Source of the DNA: Prevotella sp. CAG:1320
GTDB taxonomy: Bacteria > Bacteroidota > Bacteroidia > Bacteroidales > Bacteroidaceae
Reading direction: 5' to 3'
Length of the DNA stretch: 54,396 nucleotides
Assembly (NCBI GenBank): GCA_000435635.1
Contig: FR882138.1
Location: 29,420-83,815, forward strand
Each line of letters starts with the position of its first letter. The first letter of the stretch is position 1. Below the pieces are notes generated by a model that was not told where the DNA came from, did not search any database, and saw only the letters and a list, made by a program, of their open reading frames with translations. Shown here in pieces: positions 34,131 through 41,370 of this stretch. Both the position numbers and the translations under genes were made by a program.

Positions 34131-34973
34131 ATGAAAGCGACACCAAAGACAGATGAAGTTATAAACGTACTGGAACAGGCGGTAACGGTTATTAATTTGA
34201 TGGAACACAATATAAGAGAGATAGAAAAGGCTGATATTCCAACCGATGAGGCTAAAGACGTTATCAATGTTTATCAAAGCAATTTAGACTATTGCCATAG
34301 TTGCAAGGTGACAGCTAAAGACGTGTATGATGAATATTGGGAAATTTGCCTAAATGTAGACAGCTTGCCTAAATGTGCAAAGGCTATGGCTGTAAGGTTT
34401 GAAAACGTTGGTATACCTGTTTGGGTATGTGACCCACATAGTGACTATATAAAACAGATTAGTAATAAAATCTGGAGAATGGAGCAACAAGGAGTTATTA
34501 CCAAATCACAGGCAAGCGATTTAATGTGCTTATTTGATTTATTAGCAAAATGGGTAATGGTGTGGGTGTTTAGAGTGCAAAACATACTGAAAGAAATGGG
34601 GGTAGAGCCTTTGCCAATATTAACCGATAAATCAGAAGAAACAGGAGATGAAACAAAAAACAAGCCTACACCATTACCAGAAGTACTAAATACTAATGAG
34701 GCTAAATCGATACTTCAAAAAGCCATTAATGCAGGTTTTTGTGATGCTAACTACCAATGGGGAAAGACAAAAGCATTATTGGCATACTTTGCTGACCGTG
34801 TAAGTGAATATTTGGAATTGGGGAAAGGTGAATATGACGGTAAGGCAAAAACTTCATGGAAGCCCTTTGAAAGTTTATTTGGTATTAGTGGGCTATCTGG
34901 AGCAAAACGAGATTACCAAAAAACAGGAACTTTGCCAGATGGTTACAAAGATGTAGATACTCTGTTTGAGTAG
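34131..34973 (+). CDS. Hypothetical protein following the integrase
   Basis: 280 aa, 5 nt after the integrase stop, so co-transcribed. Mostly helical. The C-terminal 90 residues (about 190-280: SILQKAINAGFCDANYQW, FESLFGISGLSGAKRDYQ) look like a separate domain seen at the ends of other Bacteroidota mobile-element proteins. No function can be assigned. A terminator follows 21 nt after the stop. Confidence 0.7.
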   Translation: MKATPKTDEVINVLEQAVTVINLMEHNIREIEKADIPTDEAKDVINVYQSNLDYCHSCKVTAKDVYDEYWEICLNVDSLPKCAKAMAVRFENVGIPVWVCDPHSDYIKQISNKIWRMEQQGVITKSQASDLMCLFDLLAKWVMVWVFRVQNILKEMGVEPLPILTDKSEETGDETKNKPTPLPEVLNTNEAKSILQKAINAGFCDANYQWGKTKALLAYFADRVSEYLELGKGEYDGKAKTSWKPFESLFGISGLSGAKRDYQKTGTLPDGYKDVDTLFE

Positions 34974-34994
34974 CCTATAGTTATAAGGATTACA

Positions 34995-35038
34995 CCCCTA
35001 TATGTGCCCCATGTGGGTATCATATAGGGGCTTTTTAT
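34995..35038 (+). terminator. Terminator of the integrase operon
   Basis: CCCCTATATG pairs with CATATAGGGG (10 bp), then CTTTTTATTT. Confidence 0.88.
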
Positions 35039-35051
35039 TTCTTTTACCCTC

Positions 35052-35059
35052 TAACTTTG
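35052..35059 (+). promoter_or_regulatory. -7 box and structured leader of the second operon of island 2
   Basis: TAACTTTG matches the -7 consensus. The leader to the ATG at 35174 contains GTGCAAG / CTTGCAC (7 bp) enclosing about 40 nt, and repeats of GGGCAAAGACGGG-like sequence. Confidence 0.45.
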
Positions 35060-35173
35060 CCCTTGTATTCAGATGGATAGCGAGTGCAAGACTATTCCAG
35101 AAGATTACACGGGCAAAGACGGGTGAGCCTTGCACCTCAACCCAGAAAGCCCAGACCTCTAAATAATAGAAAT

Positions 35174-35464
35174 ATGGCAGAGGAATTAAAACAGGTTGCC
35201 GACCTTATAACGGCAAACACAATCTTTTGCACTAAGGAAGTGCTTACAAGCGATGAGGCGGCAAAGTATATGGGAGTATCAAAGAGTTACCTCTACAAAC
35301 TGACAATGAGGCAGCAGATACCCCACTACAAGCCGATGGGTAAGATGTGTTACTTTAACCGTCTGGAGCTTGAACAATGGTTGCAAAGTAACCGTGTATC
35401 TACTTCCACCGAGATAAGCCAGCAGGCACAGGCTTACTGCATGAAGAAAGGAGGTGCAAGATGA
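35174..35464 (+). CDS. Excisionase-like helix-turn-helix protein
   Basis: 96 aa from the ATG at 35174 (MAEELKQVADLI); the longer frame includes the leader. A MerR/Xis-like winged HTH is clear: LTSDEAAKYMGVSKSYLYKL followed by IPHYKPMGKMCYFNRLELEQWL. Such proteins act as excisionases or small regulators of integrative elements. Ends with an ATGA overlap with the next gene. Confidence 0.82.
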   Translation: MAEELKQVADLITANTIFCTKEVLTSDEAAKYMGVSKSYLYKLTMRQQIPHYKPMGKMCYFNRLELEQWLQSNRVSTSTEISQQAQAYCMKKGGAR

Positions 35465-35943
35465 TACTCACAGACTATTACCGCTTTGAAAAGTTACCCA
35501 ACCAGAAAAGCAAATTGAGAATAGATTGCACAGCATCAACAGGCAGTTATGACCCGCTGGAAACATTGAGGAATAAGGCGGGTGATTTGTTCCTGTATAT
35601 CGGTGATAACACCCACACCAAAGCGGGTAAGGAAAGAAAGGCAGATTTGGCATTATCCAGAACGGCACATATAAGCAGCATCTATAATCCAGACTTGAAT
35701 TTGCCTTATTGGTATGGAGATATGAAAGGGACAACAGACGCTTTCCTGTTTGTTCACCACAACACAGAATTTGTAAACGGTGGAATACAGGCAGGGGCGA
35801 TTATAGAGCTGTTTATAGCACGTGGGCAAAGGAATAACAGAAGCCAGCTTTACAACACCCTTTCTGATGGTGGATTGGATGAGGAAATGGAGGCTTTGAG
35901 AAAGCAAGTTGCCAAATCAGTAACCGAGCCAGATAAGCCGTGA
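35461..35943 (+). CDS. Hypothetical protein ahead of rep
   Basis: 160 aa, translationally coupled to the excisionase-like gene. Beta-rich (AGDLFLYIGDNTHTKAGKE, TDAFLFVHHNTEFVNGG, AIIELFIARGQRN), resembling a small globular accessory protein of RCR plasmids/phages. No family recognised. Its last codons contain a copy of the AAATCAGTAACCG word found at the repeats around rep. Confidence 0.7.
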   Translation: MILTDYYRFEKLPNQKSKLRIDCTASTGSYDPLETLRNKAGDLFLYIGDNTHTKAGKERKADLALSRTAHISSIYNPDLNLPYWYGDMKGTTDAFLFVHHNTEFVNGGIQAGAIIELFIARGQRNNRSQLYNTLSDGGLDEEMEALRKQVAKSVTEPDKP

Positions 35944-35986
35944 TCACTCTATATTAAGTTGTATTCTGTTACCAAATCAGTAACCG
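35943..35986. repeat. Left direct repeat with palindrome upstream of rep (origin candidate)
   Basis: A 31-nt segment (35943-35973) recurs at 36932-36962 with one mismatch. It ends in a palindrome GTTAC-N7-GTAAC (35968-35984). The rep ATG is 3 nt further on. A related imperfect palindrome is at 35908-35924. Confidence 0.7.
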
Positions 35987-35988
35987 TT

Positions 35989-36924
35989 ATGTATGACACG
36001 GTAAATTTCAGACTACTACAGAGCGAGGCGGGCGGTGTGGATTTCCTTGCTGAAATGCCTTGCTTTCTGGAGAATGTAGGAGAACACTACTACAACGGTG
36101 AAGCGGTGATAACAGGAAGCCTCAACGGGCTAAAGATAAGCCTCAACAGATACCAGATGAAAATCAAAGACGGGAGTTTGTGTAAGTGGCATTTGGGTGA
36201 CAATTTCCAGACGATGGGGCGGGGCGATACTCAACGGGCGATTGAAAAGTTATCAGATACTTTGCACGTGCCAATAAGTAAAGCCACCGTTACCCGTCTG
36301 GATATAGCCCAGAACTTCATTACCAAGCACCCGCCAGAGGTGTATCTTAGCCACTTGGGTATATTGAAGTATGCAACCCGCTTGCAAGAGCCAAACGGCA
36401 TATATTACAGCCAGACAGGCGGGCGGCTTTGCTTCTATGATAAGAACCGAGAGCAAAAGAGCCACCGAGAACCGATACCAGAACTGTATGAGGGCAGGAA
36501 TGTGCTAAGGTATGAACAACGGTACACCAATAGAATAGCCTCACAGTTTAAGGTTAGCGAGGTTACAGGGGCGATGCTTTATGATGAGGCTTTTTATATC
36601 GGCTTGCTGAACCGATGGAGAGAGGCTTACAAGGCTATACAGAAGATAAACGATATATCGCTAAATTTTCAAGCAATGAGAACCAAACAGCAGCTTTATA
36701 AGATGGGGGTGCTTTCACTGATTGAACAGGCGGGCGGGCAGCTCCAGATGATAGAGAAAATCAATGAAGCCCAGAAACGGGGTGAATTATCCAAGAAACA
36801 AGCCTTTGACCTTAGGAAGGCTATTAACGAGGCTTGCAAAATAAGGGACGGTTTGACCGTGCCAAATGAGGCGATAAAGGAGCTTGACAAGAAAGTGAGC
36901 GAGGCGGTGAAGTATTACCGATAA
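35989..36924 (+). CDS. rep: Phage/plasmid replication protein, gene II/X type
   Basis: 311 aa from the ATG at 35989 (MYDTVNFRLLQSEAGG), favoured because it starts right after the palindromic repeat and at the family's N-terminal strand. The replication-initiator pattern is visible: SLNGLKISLNRYQMKIKDG, then TRLDIAQNFITKHP, YSQTGGRLCFYDKNREQK and NVLRYEQRYTNRI. Gene II-type proteins nick a double-strand origin for rolling-circle replication. The exact nicking tyrosine cannot be fixed from one sequence. Flanked by direct repeats that would be its target. Confidence 0.78.
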   Translation: MYDTVNFRLLQSEAGGVDFLAEMPCFLENVGEHYYNGEAVITGSLNGLKISLNRYQMKIKDGSLCKWHLGDNFQTMGRGDTQRAIEKLSDTLHVPISKATVTRLDIAQNFITKHPPEVYLSHLGILKYATRLQEPNGIYYSQTGGRLCFYDKNREQKSHREPIPELYEGRNVLRYEQRYTNRIASQFKVSEVTGAMLYDEAFYIGLLNRWREAYKAIQKINDISLNFQAMRTKQQLYKMGVLSLIEQAGGQLQMIEKINEAQKRGELSKKQAFDLRKAINEACKIRDGLTVPNEAIKELDKKVSEAVKYYR

Positions 36925-36931
36925 TCACAAA

Positions 36932-36975
36932 ATCACTCTATATTAAGCTGTATTCTGTTACCGATTTGGTAACCG
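36932..36975. repeat. Right direct repeat with palindrome downstream of rep
   Basis: Same 31-nt segment as at 35943 (one mismatch), ending in GTTAC-CGATTTG-GTAAC (36957-36973), here with a better stem (GTTACC / GGTAAC). Confidence 0.7.
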
Positions 36976-37006
36976 AGTGTAAAACTAAAGTAGTTTGTTA
37001 TAGTAT

Positions 37007-37366
37007 ATGGCAAGACAAAAGAATGACGGCAAAGGGCGGTTGGGTGGCAGGGCAAAAGGCACGCCCAACAAGGTTACTACAGACCTAAAGACGTGGGTAG
37101 CCTCTATATTAGACGGTGGCAGGGATAGGTTTGTAGAATGTCTGGACGGGTTAGAACCGTCTGAATATATAAGGGTGTTCACGGGCTTGCTTAACTATGT
37201 TTTGCCCAAGCAAGCACCGACAACCCCAGATGATATGCTGGAAAAGGAAAAGAAGATGATGCAGGAGCTACTTCTATCCATGCCAGAAGAAATGATTGAC
37301 AGAGTGGCAAAACGATTGGTAGAACTAAACGAGAAAGAAAATGAAGATGAAATTAAACAGCGTTGA
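37007..37366 (+). CDS. GTPNK-motif small mobile-element protein
   Basis: 119 aa. Begins with a basic tail GRLGGRAKGTPNKVTTDLK, a motif found in small phage and plasmid proteins of Bacteroidota (often near replication or terminase small-subunit genes), then helical segments (FTGLLNYVLPKQ, MIDRVAKRLVELNEK). Function unknown; DNA binding through the basic N-terminus is plausible. Overlaps the next gene by 26 nt. Confidence 0.7.
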   Translation: MARQKNDGKGRLGGRAKGTPNKVTTDLKTWVASILDGGRDRFVECLDGLEPSEYIRVFTGLLNYVLPKQAPTTPDDMLEKEKKMMQELLLSMPEEMIDRVAKRLVELNEKENEDEIKQR

Positions 37367-37742
37367 TGTGCTACAGATAGCAAAGGCGTTAAAGTGTGGT
37401 TGGCTTGACACCGACAGGATAGAGAGTTTCAAAAGCCTTGTTGATGGCTACAACCCACCCAGAGAGATAAAGCAGAAGGAACTTGATTACTATCTGGATT
37501 GTTTGTATAAAGGTTGGGGCTATGAGCCTACAGAGTGGGAACAAGTCAAAGAAAAGATGTTGCAAGGTCTTGACGGTGATTTGCTGGAGAAATGGAAGCG
37601 GCAAATAGACGATGGCAGCATCTACAGGCGGTTTGTGAAAGATGCTTTTATCGGTTTAGTGGCTATTAAGGCTTTGGGCGGCACATTTACAGACAAAGAG
37701 CCAGATTTTGGCTTTACTGATAGCAAGCCGCCTAAGTTCTAA
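37341..37742 (+). CDS. Hypothetical protein of island 2
   Basis: 133 aa (131 from the second ATG). Helical, with DVLQIAKALKCGWLDTDRIES and two Trp-rich turns (YKGWGYEPTEWEQVKEKM). The overlap with the GTPNK gene shows they are co-translated. No family recognised. Confidence 0.65.
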   Translation: MKMKLNSVDVLQIAKALKCGWLDTDRIESFKSLVDGYNPPREIKQKELDYYLDCLYKGWGYEPTEWEQVKEKMLQGLDGDLLEKWKRQIDDGSIYRRFVKDAFIGLVAIKALGGTFTDKEPDFGFTDSKPPKF

Positions 37743-37902
37743 GAGAAATCAAGCTGAAAACGAGCGTTAAACGAGCGTTTTTGTTGGAAGAAAACAAGTT
37801 ATAAACAAGAACGGCACTACATTCAATTAAAACGGGTTGGACGGTAAATGTATCGCCCAACCTTTTATTTTGGCTTAAAACGGCTGATTTTGGCTTGAAA
37901 GT

Positions 37903-37933
37903 TTTGTCATGATACAGAAAAGATATACTTTTG
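37903..37933 (+). promoter_or_regulatory. Promoter of the structured leader
   Basis: TTTG (37903-37906), 19 nt, TACTTTTG (37926-37933): full consensus. Transcription would start near 37939, at the first strand of the closing stem below. The 412-bp gap 37743-38154 holds only this promoter and leader plus the repeat AACGAGCGTT / AAACGAGCGTTT near 37760. Confidence 0.7.
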
Positions 37934-37936
37934 TGT

Positions 37937-38140
37937 TGTCTATCATATTAACAGGGTGGAGCGTTCCACCGTCTTTGCCGATTGGTGGATTTTTTTGTAT
38001 CTACTGATGAGGCTTTGCACTCTATAGATTAGCGGTGTGCACCCCCGTGTATTGCCTGTAATGGGCTTACAGCATTCCACCTTGTAATGTGATAGACAGC
38101 GGGAAAGGCACACCGTTTCTTTGTGCCTATATGTCTATCA
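37937..38140 (+). ncRNA. Structured RNA leader with mutually exclusive pairings (riboswitch-like)
   Basis: TGTCTATCATATTA (37937-37950) pairs with TAATGTGATAGACA (38085-38098) over 14 bp with one G-U, closing a 134-nt interior. Inside, GGTGGA / TCCACC occurs twice (37955-37970 as a 4-nt-loop hairpin; 37984-37989 with 38076-38081). CCACC (37966-37970) with GGTGG (37984-37988) plus seven T's would form a weak terminator instead. TGTCTATCA occurs again at 38132-38140, so TGATAGACA (38090-38098) can pair upstream or downstream, the latter enclosing hairpin AGGCACA / TGTGCCT and covering the ATG at 38131. Confidence 0.6.
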
Positions 38141-38757
38141 ATAAAATACAAGGTATGAAACAGAAAAGAAAAGTAAGAGTGTGCCAGAATTTGGGCACGG
38201 TTGCAAAGGCACAGCGTTTGTTATGGAAGTGTGAGCAGGATAGAGCCAAATTTAAGCGGCTTTATGTGGATGAGGCTACAGAACACAGGAAAGCGGCAAG
38301 GCGGCTGGAAATGGAAATACATCATGTCGGTTACTATTGTGATTGTGTGGAGTTTCTACATTTAGCCCTAATAGAAGCAAAGAGCCTCACCAAAGAGGGA
38401 ATAGAGGGCAAGTTGAAAGAATACAAGGAGTTTGGGAATGTCCTTTATAAAAATTACCTATCAAAGAAAGAGAAACTTAACAAGGTGGAAGCGTATGCGT
38501 TTGGCAAAAATATTGTTGCATATGCCGACAATGAAGAAACGCTAAAACGTGATTTGAAAGAGGTAAGAACGATGCTTGAAAAGGAAAAGGCGTTATCATG
38601 CTACCTGTATGATTGTAAGGAGGCTTTAATAACAAGCCTGTATGATGAAAGTAACAACTGCCCACAAGTAGATAACGTCAAGGAAAAGTTTATGAGGTTT
38701 GATTTGGCGGCAAGCAAGCGACTTGAAGAAAAGATAAAATCAATAACAATAGGTTGA
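38131..38757 (+). CDS. Hypothetical protein downstream of the RNA leader
   Basis: 208 aa from the ATG at 38131, or 200 from the ATG at 38155 (MKQKRKVRVCQNL); the sequence does not decide. Highly charged and helical, with long coiled-coil-like stretches (ATEHRKAARRLEMEIHHVG, EETLKRDLKEVRTMLEKEK). No catalytic motif and no family recognised. It is the last gene of island 2, with its own promoter, which suggests a role apart from replication and integration. Confidence 0.65.
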   Translation: MSINKIQGMKQKRKVRVCQNLGTVAKAQRLLWKCEQDRAKFKRLYVDEATEHRKAARRLEMEIHHVGYYCDCVEFLHLALIEAKSLTKEGIEGKLKEYKEFGNVLYKNYLSKKEKLNKVEAYAFGKNIVAYADNEETLKRDLKEVRTMLEKEKALSCYLYDCKEALITSLYDESNNCPQVDNVKEKFMRFDLAASKRLEEKIKSITIG

Positions 38758-38774
38758 GAAGCGGTTGAACGAGC

Positions 38775-38811
38775 AAAACGGGTGGAGCGGCAAAGGCTTT
38801 GCCCGTTTTTT
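38775..38811 (+). terminator. Terminator of the last island 2 gene
   Basis: AAAACGGG / CCCGTTTT enclosing a second hairpin GGCAAAG..CTTTGCC, then a T run. The words GGGTGGAGCG and TTTTTTGTATCT also occur in the leader at 37955-38001. Confidence 0.8.
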
Positions 38812-38868
38812 GTATCTGGAAGCCTCAACAAGCACCCTATATAAGCCTAAAAAGTGGAGGTGTTGTTG

Positions 38869-38895
38869 TTTTTTGCTACCCTTTTGCTACCCAGA
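38869..38895. repeat. Right subterminal repeat of island 2 (integrase arm site)
   Basis: 27-bp perfect copy of 32825-32851, 44 bp from the tRNA-side core, with two GCTACCC words. Confidence 0.75.
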
Positions 38896-38901
38896 AAAAG
38901 A

Positions 38902-38937
38902 AAAACGGCTGAAAATCAAGCGATTAACAGCCGTTTT
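38902..38937 (-). terminator. Terminator of tRNA-Leu(CAA), supplied by island 2
   Basis: AAAACGGCTG / CAGCCGTTTT, 10 bp, starting 3 nt beyond the tRNA 3' end. Read leftward it is followed by TTTTCTTTTTCT. It lies inside the island, so it entered with it. Confidence 0.75.
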
Positions 38938-38940
38938 GTG

Positions 38941-39022
38941 TACCCAGAGCCGGGGTCGAACCGGCACGGATTGCTCCACTGGTGTTTGAGACCAGCGCGT
39001 CTACCGATTCCGCCATCTGGGC
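38941..39022 (-). tRNA. tRNA-Leu (anticodon CAA), island attachment site
   Basis: 82 nt, class II. Acceptor GCCCAGA with TCTGGGT (G1-U72 wobble at the end), anticodon loop CTCAAAC on stem CTGGT/ACCAG, T loop TTCGACC, discriminator A. CCA not encoded. Its last 12 nt form the att core of the two islands. The G1-U72 end may be the result of the 3' end being replaced by an incoming att sequence. Confidence 0.93.
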
Positions 39023-39035
39023 TTAAAGACGGGTG

Positions 39036-39066
39036 CAAAGATAGTATAAAAAATTGAATTGGCAAA
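39036..39066 (-). promoter_or_regulatory. Promoter of tRNA-Leu(CAA)
   Basis: Minus strand TTTG (39063-39066), 19 nt, TATCTTTG (39036-39043): perfect consensus, 14 nt upstream of the tRNA. Confidence 0.75.
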
Positions 39067-39152
39067 CTTTTAGTGGAAAAAATCTTAAATAAATTGGCAC
39101 TTTCACGGATATTTGCTACCTTTACTCCGTCAAACCATATAAGTTATTAGCT

Positions 39153-40244
39153 ATGAATCAACCAAAGGATAATTTCTATTGCGTAATCTTGGCGGGCGGG
39201 AAAGGCCGCAGGCTGTGGCCGTGCAGCCGCTCCGCCAAGCCCAAGCAGTTCGTGGACTTTTTCGGCACGGGGCGCACGCAGTTGCAGCAGACTTATGACC
39301 GCATGGCGAAGATTGTGCCTCCAGACCATATCTATGTGGCTACCAACATGGAATATAGGGAACTCGTGAAGGAGCAGTTGCCCGAATTGCCTGGCGAGAA
39401 TATGTTGCTGGAGCCAATATTCCGCAATACGGCAGCCAGTGTGTCGTGGGCTTGCCATAGGATAGGGCGCAGGAACGCCTGCGCAAGTATTATAGCCGTG
39501 CCTTCCGACCAATTGATTATGAACGAGGACGCTTTCCGGGAAAATGCCTTGTTGGGATTGGAGTTCGTCCAAGCGCATGATTGTTTCCTCACCATGGGCG
39601 TGAAACCTACCAGGCCTGAGCCTGGCTATGGTTATATACAGTTGGGCGACCCCGTGGGTGACAACCTCTATCATGTGCAATCCTTTACCGAGAAACCAGA
39701 GCGGGAGTTTGCCAAGATGTTCCTGGAAAGTGGTGAATTCTATTGGAACACGGGCTTGTTCCTTTCCAACGCAAGGTATATCAAGGAGAGTTTCTCCAGG
39801 TTGTTGCCTGCCGTTTTGCGTAGTTTCGACGCGGAGACCAAGGACTTCTCTATCGCCGCGGAAGAGGAGTACATACAGGAGCACTTCTCTGCCTATCCCA
39901 ATATGTCAATAGATTACGGCATCTTGGAGAAGTCGGAGAACGTATACGTAATGAAGTGCGATTTTGGCTGGGCGGACTTGGGTACCTGGCATGGTATCTA
40001 CGAGGCGCGCCAGAAGGCGGACGGGGACAACGTGGTGGTGGATTCAGACGTGACGCTGGACAACTGCCATGGCAATGTCATTAAGTTGCCAAAGGGTATG
40101 CTGGGCGTTATCAGCGGCCTGGAAGGCTTTATCGTGGCGGAGCATGACAATGTGTTGCTGATATGCAGGAAAGAAGATTCTTCTTCGCTTATAAAGAAAT
40201 ACGTGAACGAGGTGCAGATACGCAAGGGCGATGAGTATGTCTGA
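39153..40244 (+). CDS. manC: Mannose-1-phosphate guanylyltransferase
   Basis: 363 aa. Makes GDP-mannose for surface polysaccharides and glycoproteins. The nucleotidyltransferase signature ILAGGKGRRLWPCSRSAKPK is present, with FTEKPERE and DYGILEKSENVYV. It lacks the C-terminal cupin isomerase domain of bifunctional forms. A TACCTTTA box about 40 nt upstream is a possible -7. Single gene with a terminator directly after. Confidence 0.93.
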   Translation: MNQPKDNFYCVILAGGKGRRLWPCSRSAKPKQFVDFFGTGRTQLQQTYDRMAKIVPPDHIYVATNMEYRELVKEQLPELPGENMLLEPIFRNTAASVSWACHRIGRRNACASIIAVPSDQLIMNEDAFRENALLGLEFVQAHDCFLTMGVKPTRPEPGYGYIQLGDPVGDNLYHVQSFTEKPEREFAKMFLESGEFYWNTGLFLSNARYIKESFSRLLPAVLRSFDAETKDFSIAAEEEYIQEHFSAYPNMSIDYGILEKSENVYVMKCDFGWADLGTWHGIYEARQKADGDNVVVDSDVTLDNCHGNVIKLPKGMLGVISGLEGFIVAEHDNVLLICRKEDSSSLIKKYVNEVQIRKGDEYV

Positions 40245-40276
40245 GCGGAATCTCGACCGTGCCTGGAAATTAAAAA

Positions 40277-40312
40277 GAAAAAAGGTTAGCGCTTACGGCG
40301 CTAACCTTTTTT
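40277..40312. terminator. Bidirectional terminator between manC and the HIT gene
   Basis: GGTTAGCGC / GCGCTAACC with flanking A and T runs on both sides. The stop codon of the convergent HIT gene (40301-40303) lies inside the right arm. Confidence 0.9.
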
Positions 40313-40699
40313 GAATTCCGTGTATATCTTCTCGGCGATGGCCTGCATCTCATTGGCTTCCAGATGGACTTTCTCCTTGTGGAAGTCCACGTCAGCCTCG
40401 CTGTTGATAGGTATCAAGTGGATGTGCGCGTGGGGCACTTCAAGACCCAGCACCACTTGAGCGACTTTCTTGCAGGGGAAGGCTTGGCGCAAGGCCTTGG
40501 CCACCCGCTTGGCGAATACCTGGAAGTCGGCCAGCTCTTGGTCGTCCATGTCGAAGATGTAGTCCACTTCCCTGCGGGGTATGACCAAGGTATGTCCCTT
40601 GGCCAGGGGATTGATGTCGAGGAAAGCGTAGAAGTTCTCATCCTCGGCGCACTTATAGCTGGGTATCTCTCCCGCCGCTATCTTGCTGAATATATCCAT
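40301..40699 (-). CDS. HIT-family nucleotide hydrolase
   Basis: 132 aa. The HIT triad is PHAHIHLIPI. N-terminus DIFSKIAAGEIPSYKCAED and GHTLVIPRREV fit the Hint/HinT branch, which hydrolyses nucleoside phosphoramidates. The substrate in this organism is unknown. 6 nt downstream of greA. Confidence 0.93.
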   Translation of the reverse strand: MDIFSKIAAGEIPSYKCAEDENFYAFLDINPLAKGHTLVIPRREVDYIFDMDDQELADFQVFAKRVAKALRQAFPCKKVAQVVLGLEVPHAHIHLIPINSEADVDFHKEKVHLEANEMQAIAEKIYTEFKKG

Positions 40700-40705
40700 G
40701 GTCTT

Positions 40706-41173
40706 TTATTCTATGCTGATTTTGTCTATTCGCAACTTGATGGTGCCGCGGGGTATCTTGATTTCCGCCACGTCGCCCACCTTCTTGTTGAGCAAGCCCT
40801 GGGCTATAGGAGTCTTGATGGAGATTTTTCCCTCCTTCAGGTTGGCTTCGCTCTCGCTCACGATGGTGTAAGTCATCTTGGCGTTGTTCGTCATGTTGGT
40901 CATCTCCACCTTGGAGAGTATCTGCACGCTGTCGGCACTCAGTCGGCTGGTGTCTATGATCTTGGCTTCGCTGATGGTTACCTTCAGTTTGTTGATTTTG
41001 TCTTCCAGGTGTGCTTGTGCCTCCTTGGCGGCATCATACTCAGAATTCTCGCTCAAGTCGCCCTTGTCACGAGCCTCGGCGATAGCGGCTGAGGCCTTGG
41101 GTCGCTCAATGGTCTCTAGCCTTTTCAGTTCTGCCACGAGTTTGTCGTAGCCTTCTTGTGACATGTATGCCAT
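40706..41173 (-). CDS. greA: Transcription elongation factor GreA
   Basis: 155 aa. N-terminal coiled coil with the acidic tip GDLSENSEYDAAKEAQ, C-terminal FKBP-like domain (IKTPIAQGLLNKKVGDVAEIKIP). Enters the RNA polymerase secondary channel and restarts backtracked complexes. Forms an operon with the HIT gene. Confidence 0.96.
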   Translation of the reverse strand: MAYMSQEGYDKLVAELKRLETIERPKASAAIAEARDKGDLSENSEYDAAKEAQAHLEDKINKLKVTISEAKIIDTSRLSADSVQILSKVEMTNMTNNAKMTYTIVSESEANLKEGKISIKTPIAQGLLNKKVGDVAEIKIPRGTIKLRIDKISIE

Positions 41174-41370
41174 AGTCTTTGTTTGTTGGTTAATGCGTTA
41201 ATAATGTTTTTCGCGGAAGCAAATACAAGAAATTCCGACATCTGTGGCGGTGTCGGAATTTCTGTGTGATAAGCTCTCGTTTGTGTTTAACTTTCGCGAA
41301 GATACGAAGAGTTTTCCAAACCAGCAAATTTTTCAGGGGAAACTTTTCCGCTTCCCGTTTTTCTTATGGC

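Larger units (their letters stand above)
32698..38952. mobile_element. Island 2: apparently intact integrative element at tRNA-Leu(CAA)
   Basis: Flanked by 14-nt direct repeats (32698-32711, 38939-38952) whose right copy is the tRNA 3' end. Subterminal 27-bp perfect direct repeats lie at 32825-32851 and 38869-38895. Genes, all rightward: integrase, unknown, excisionase-like, unknown, gene II/X-type Rep, GTPNK protein, unknown, unknown with structured RNA leader. No relaxase, capsid, terminase large subunit or antibiotic resistance gene was seen. About 6.2 kb, suggesting a small replicating element or phage satellite that needs a helper. Confidence 0.82.

Noticed and set aside
37937..38140. 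Retron msr/msd
   Set aside because: The closing inverted repeat and structured interior suggested one, but the following gene has no reverse transcriptase motifs and no other candidate is nearby.
33001..38757. Classical prophage or ICE
   Set aside because: No capsid, portal, tail, terminase large subunit, relaxase or type IV secretion gene is recognisable in island 2.
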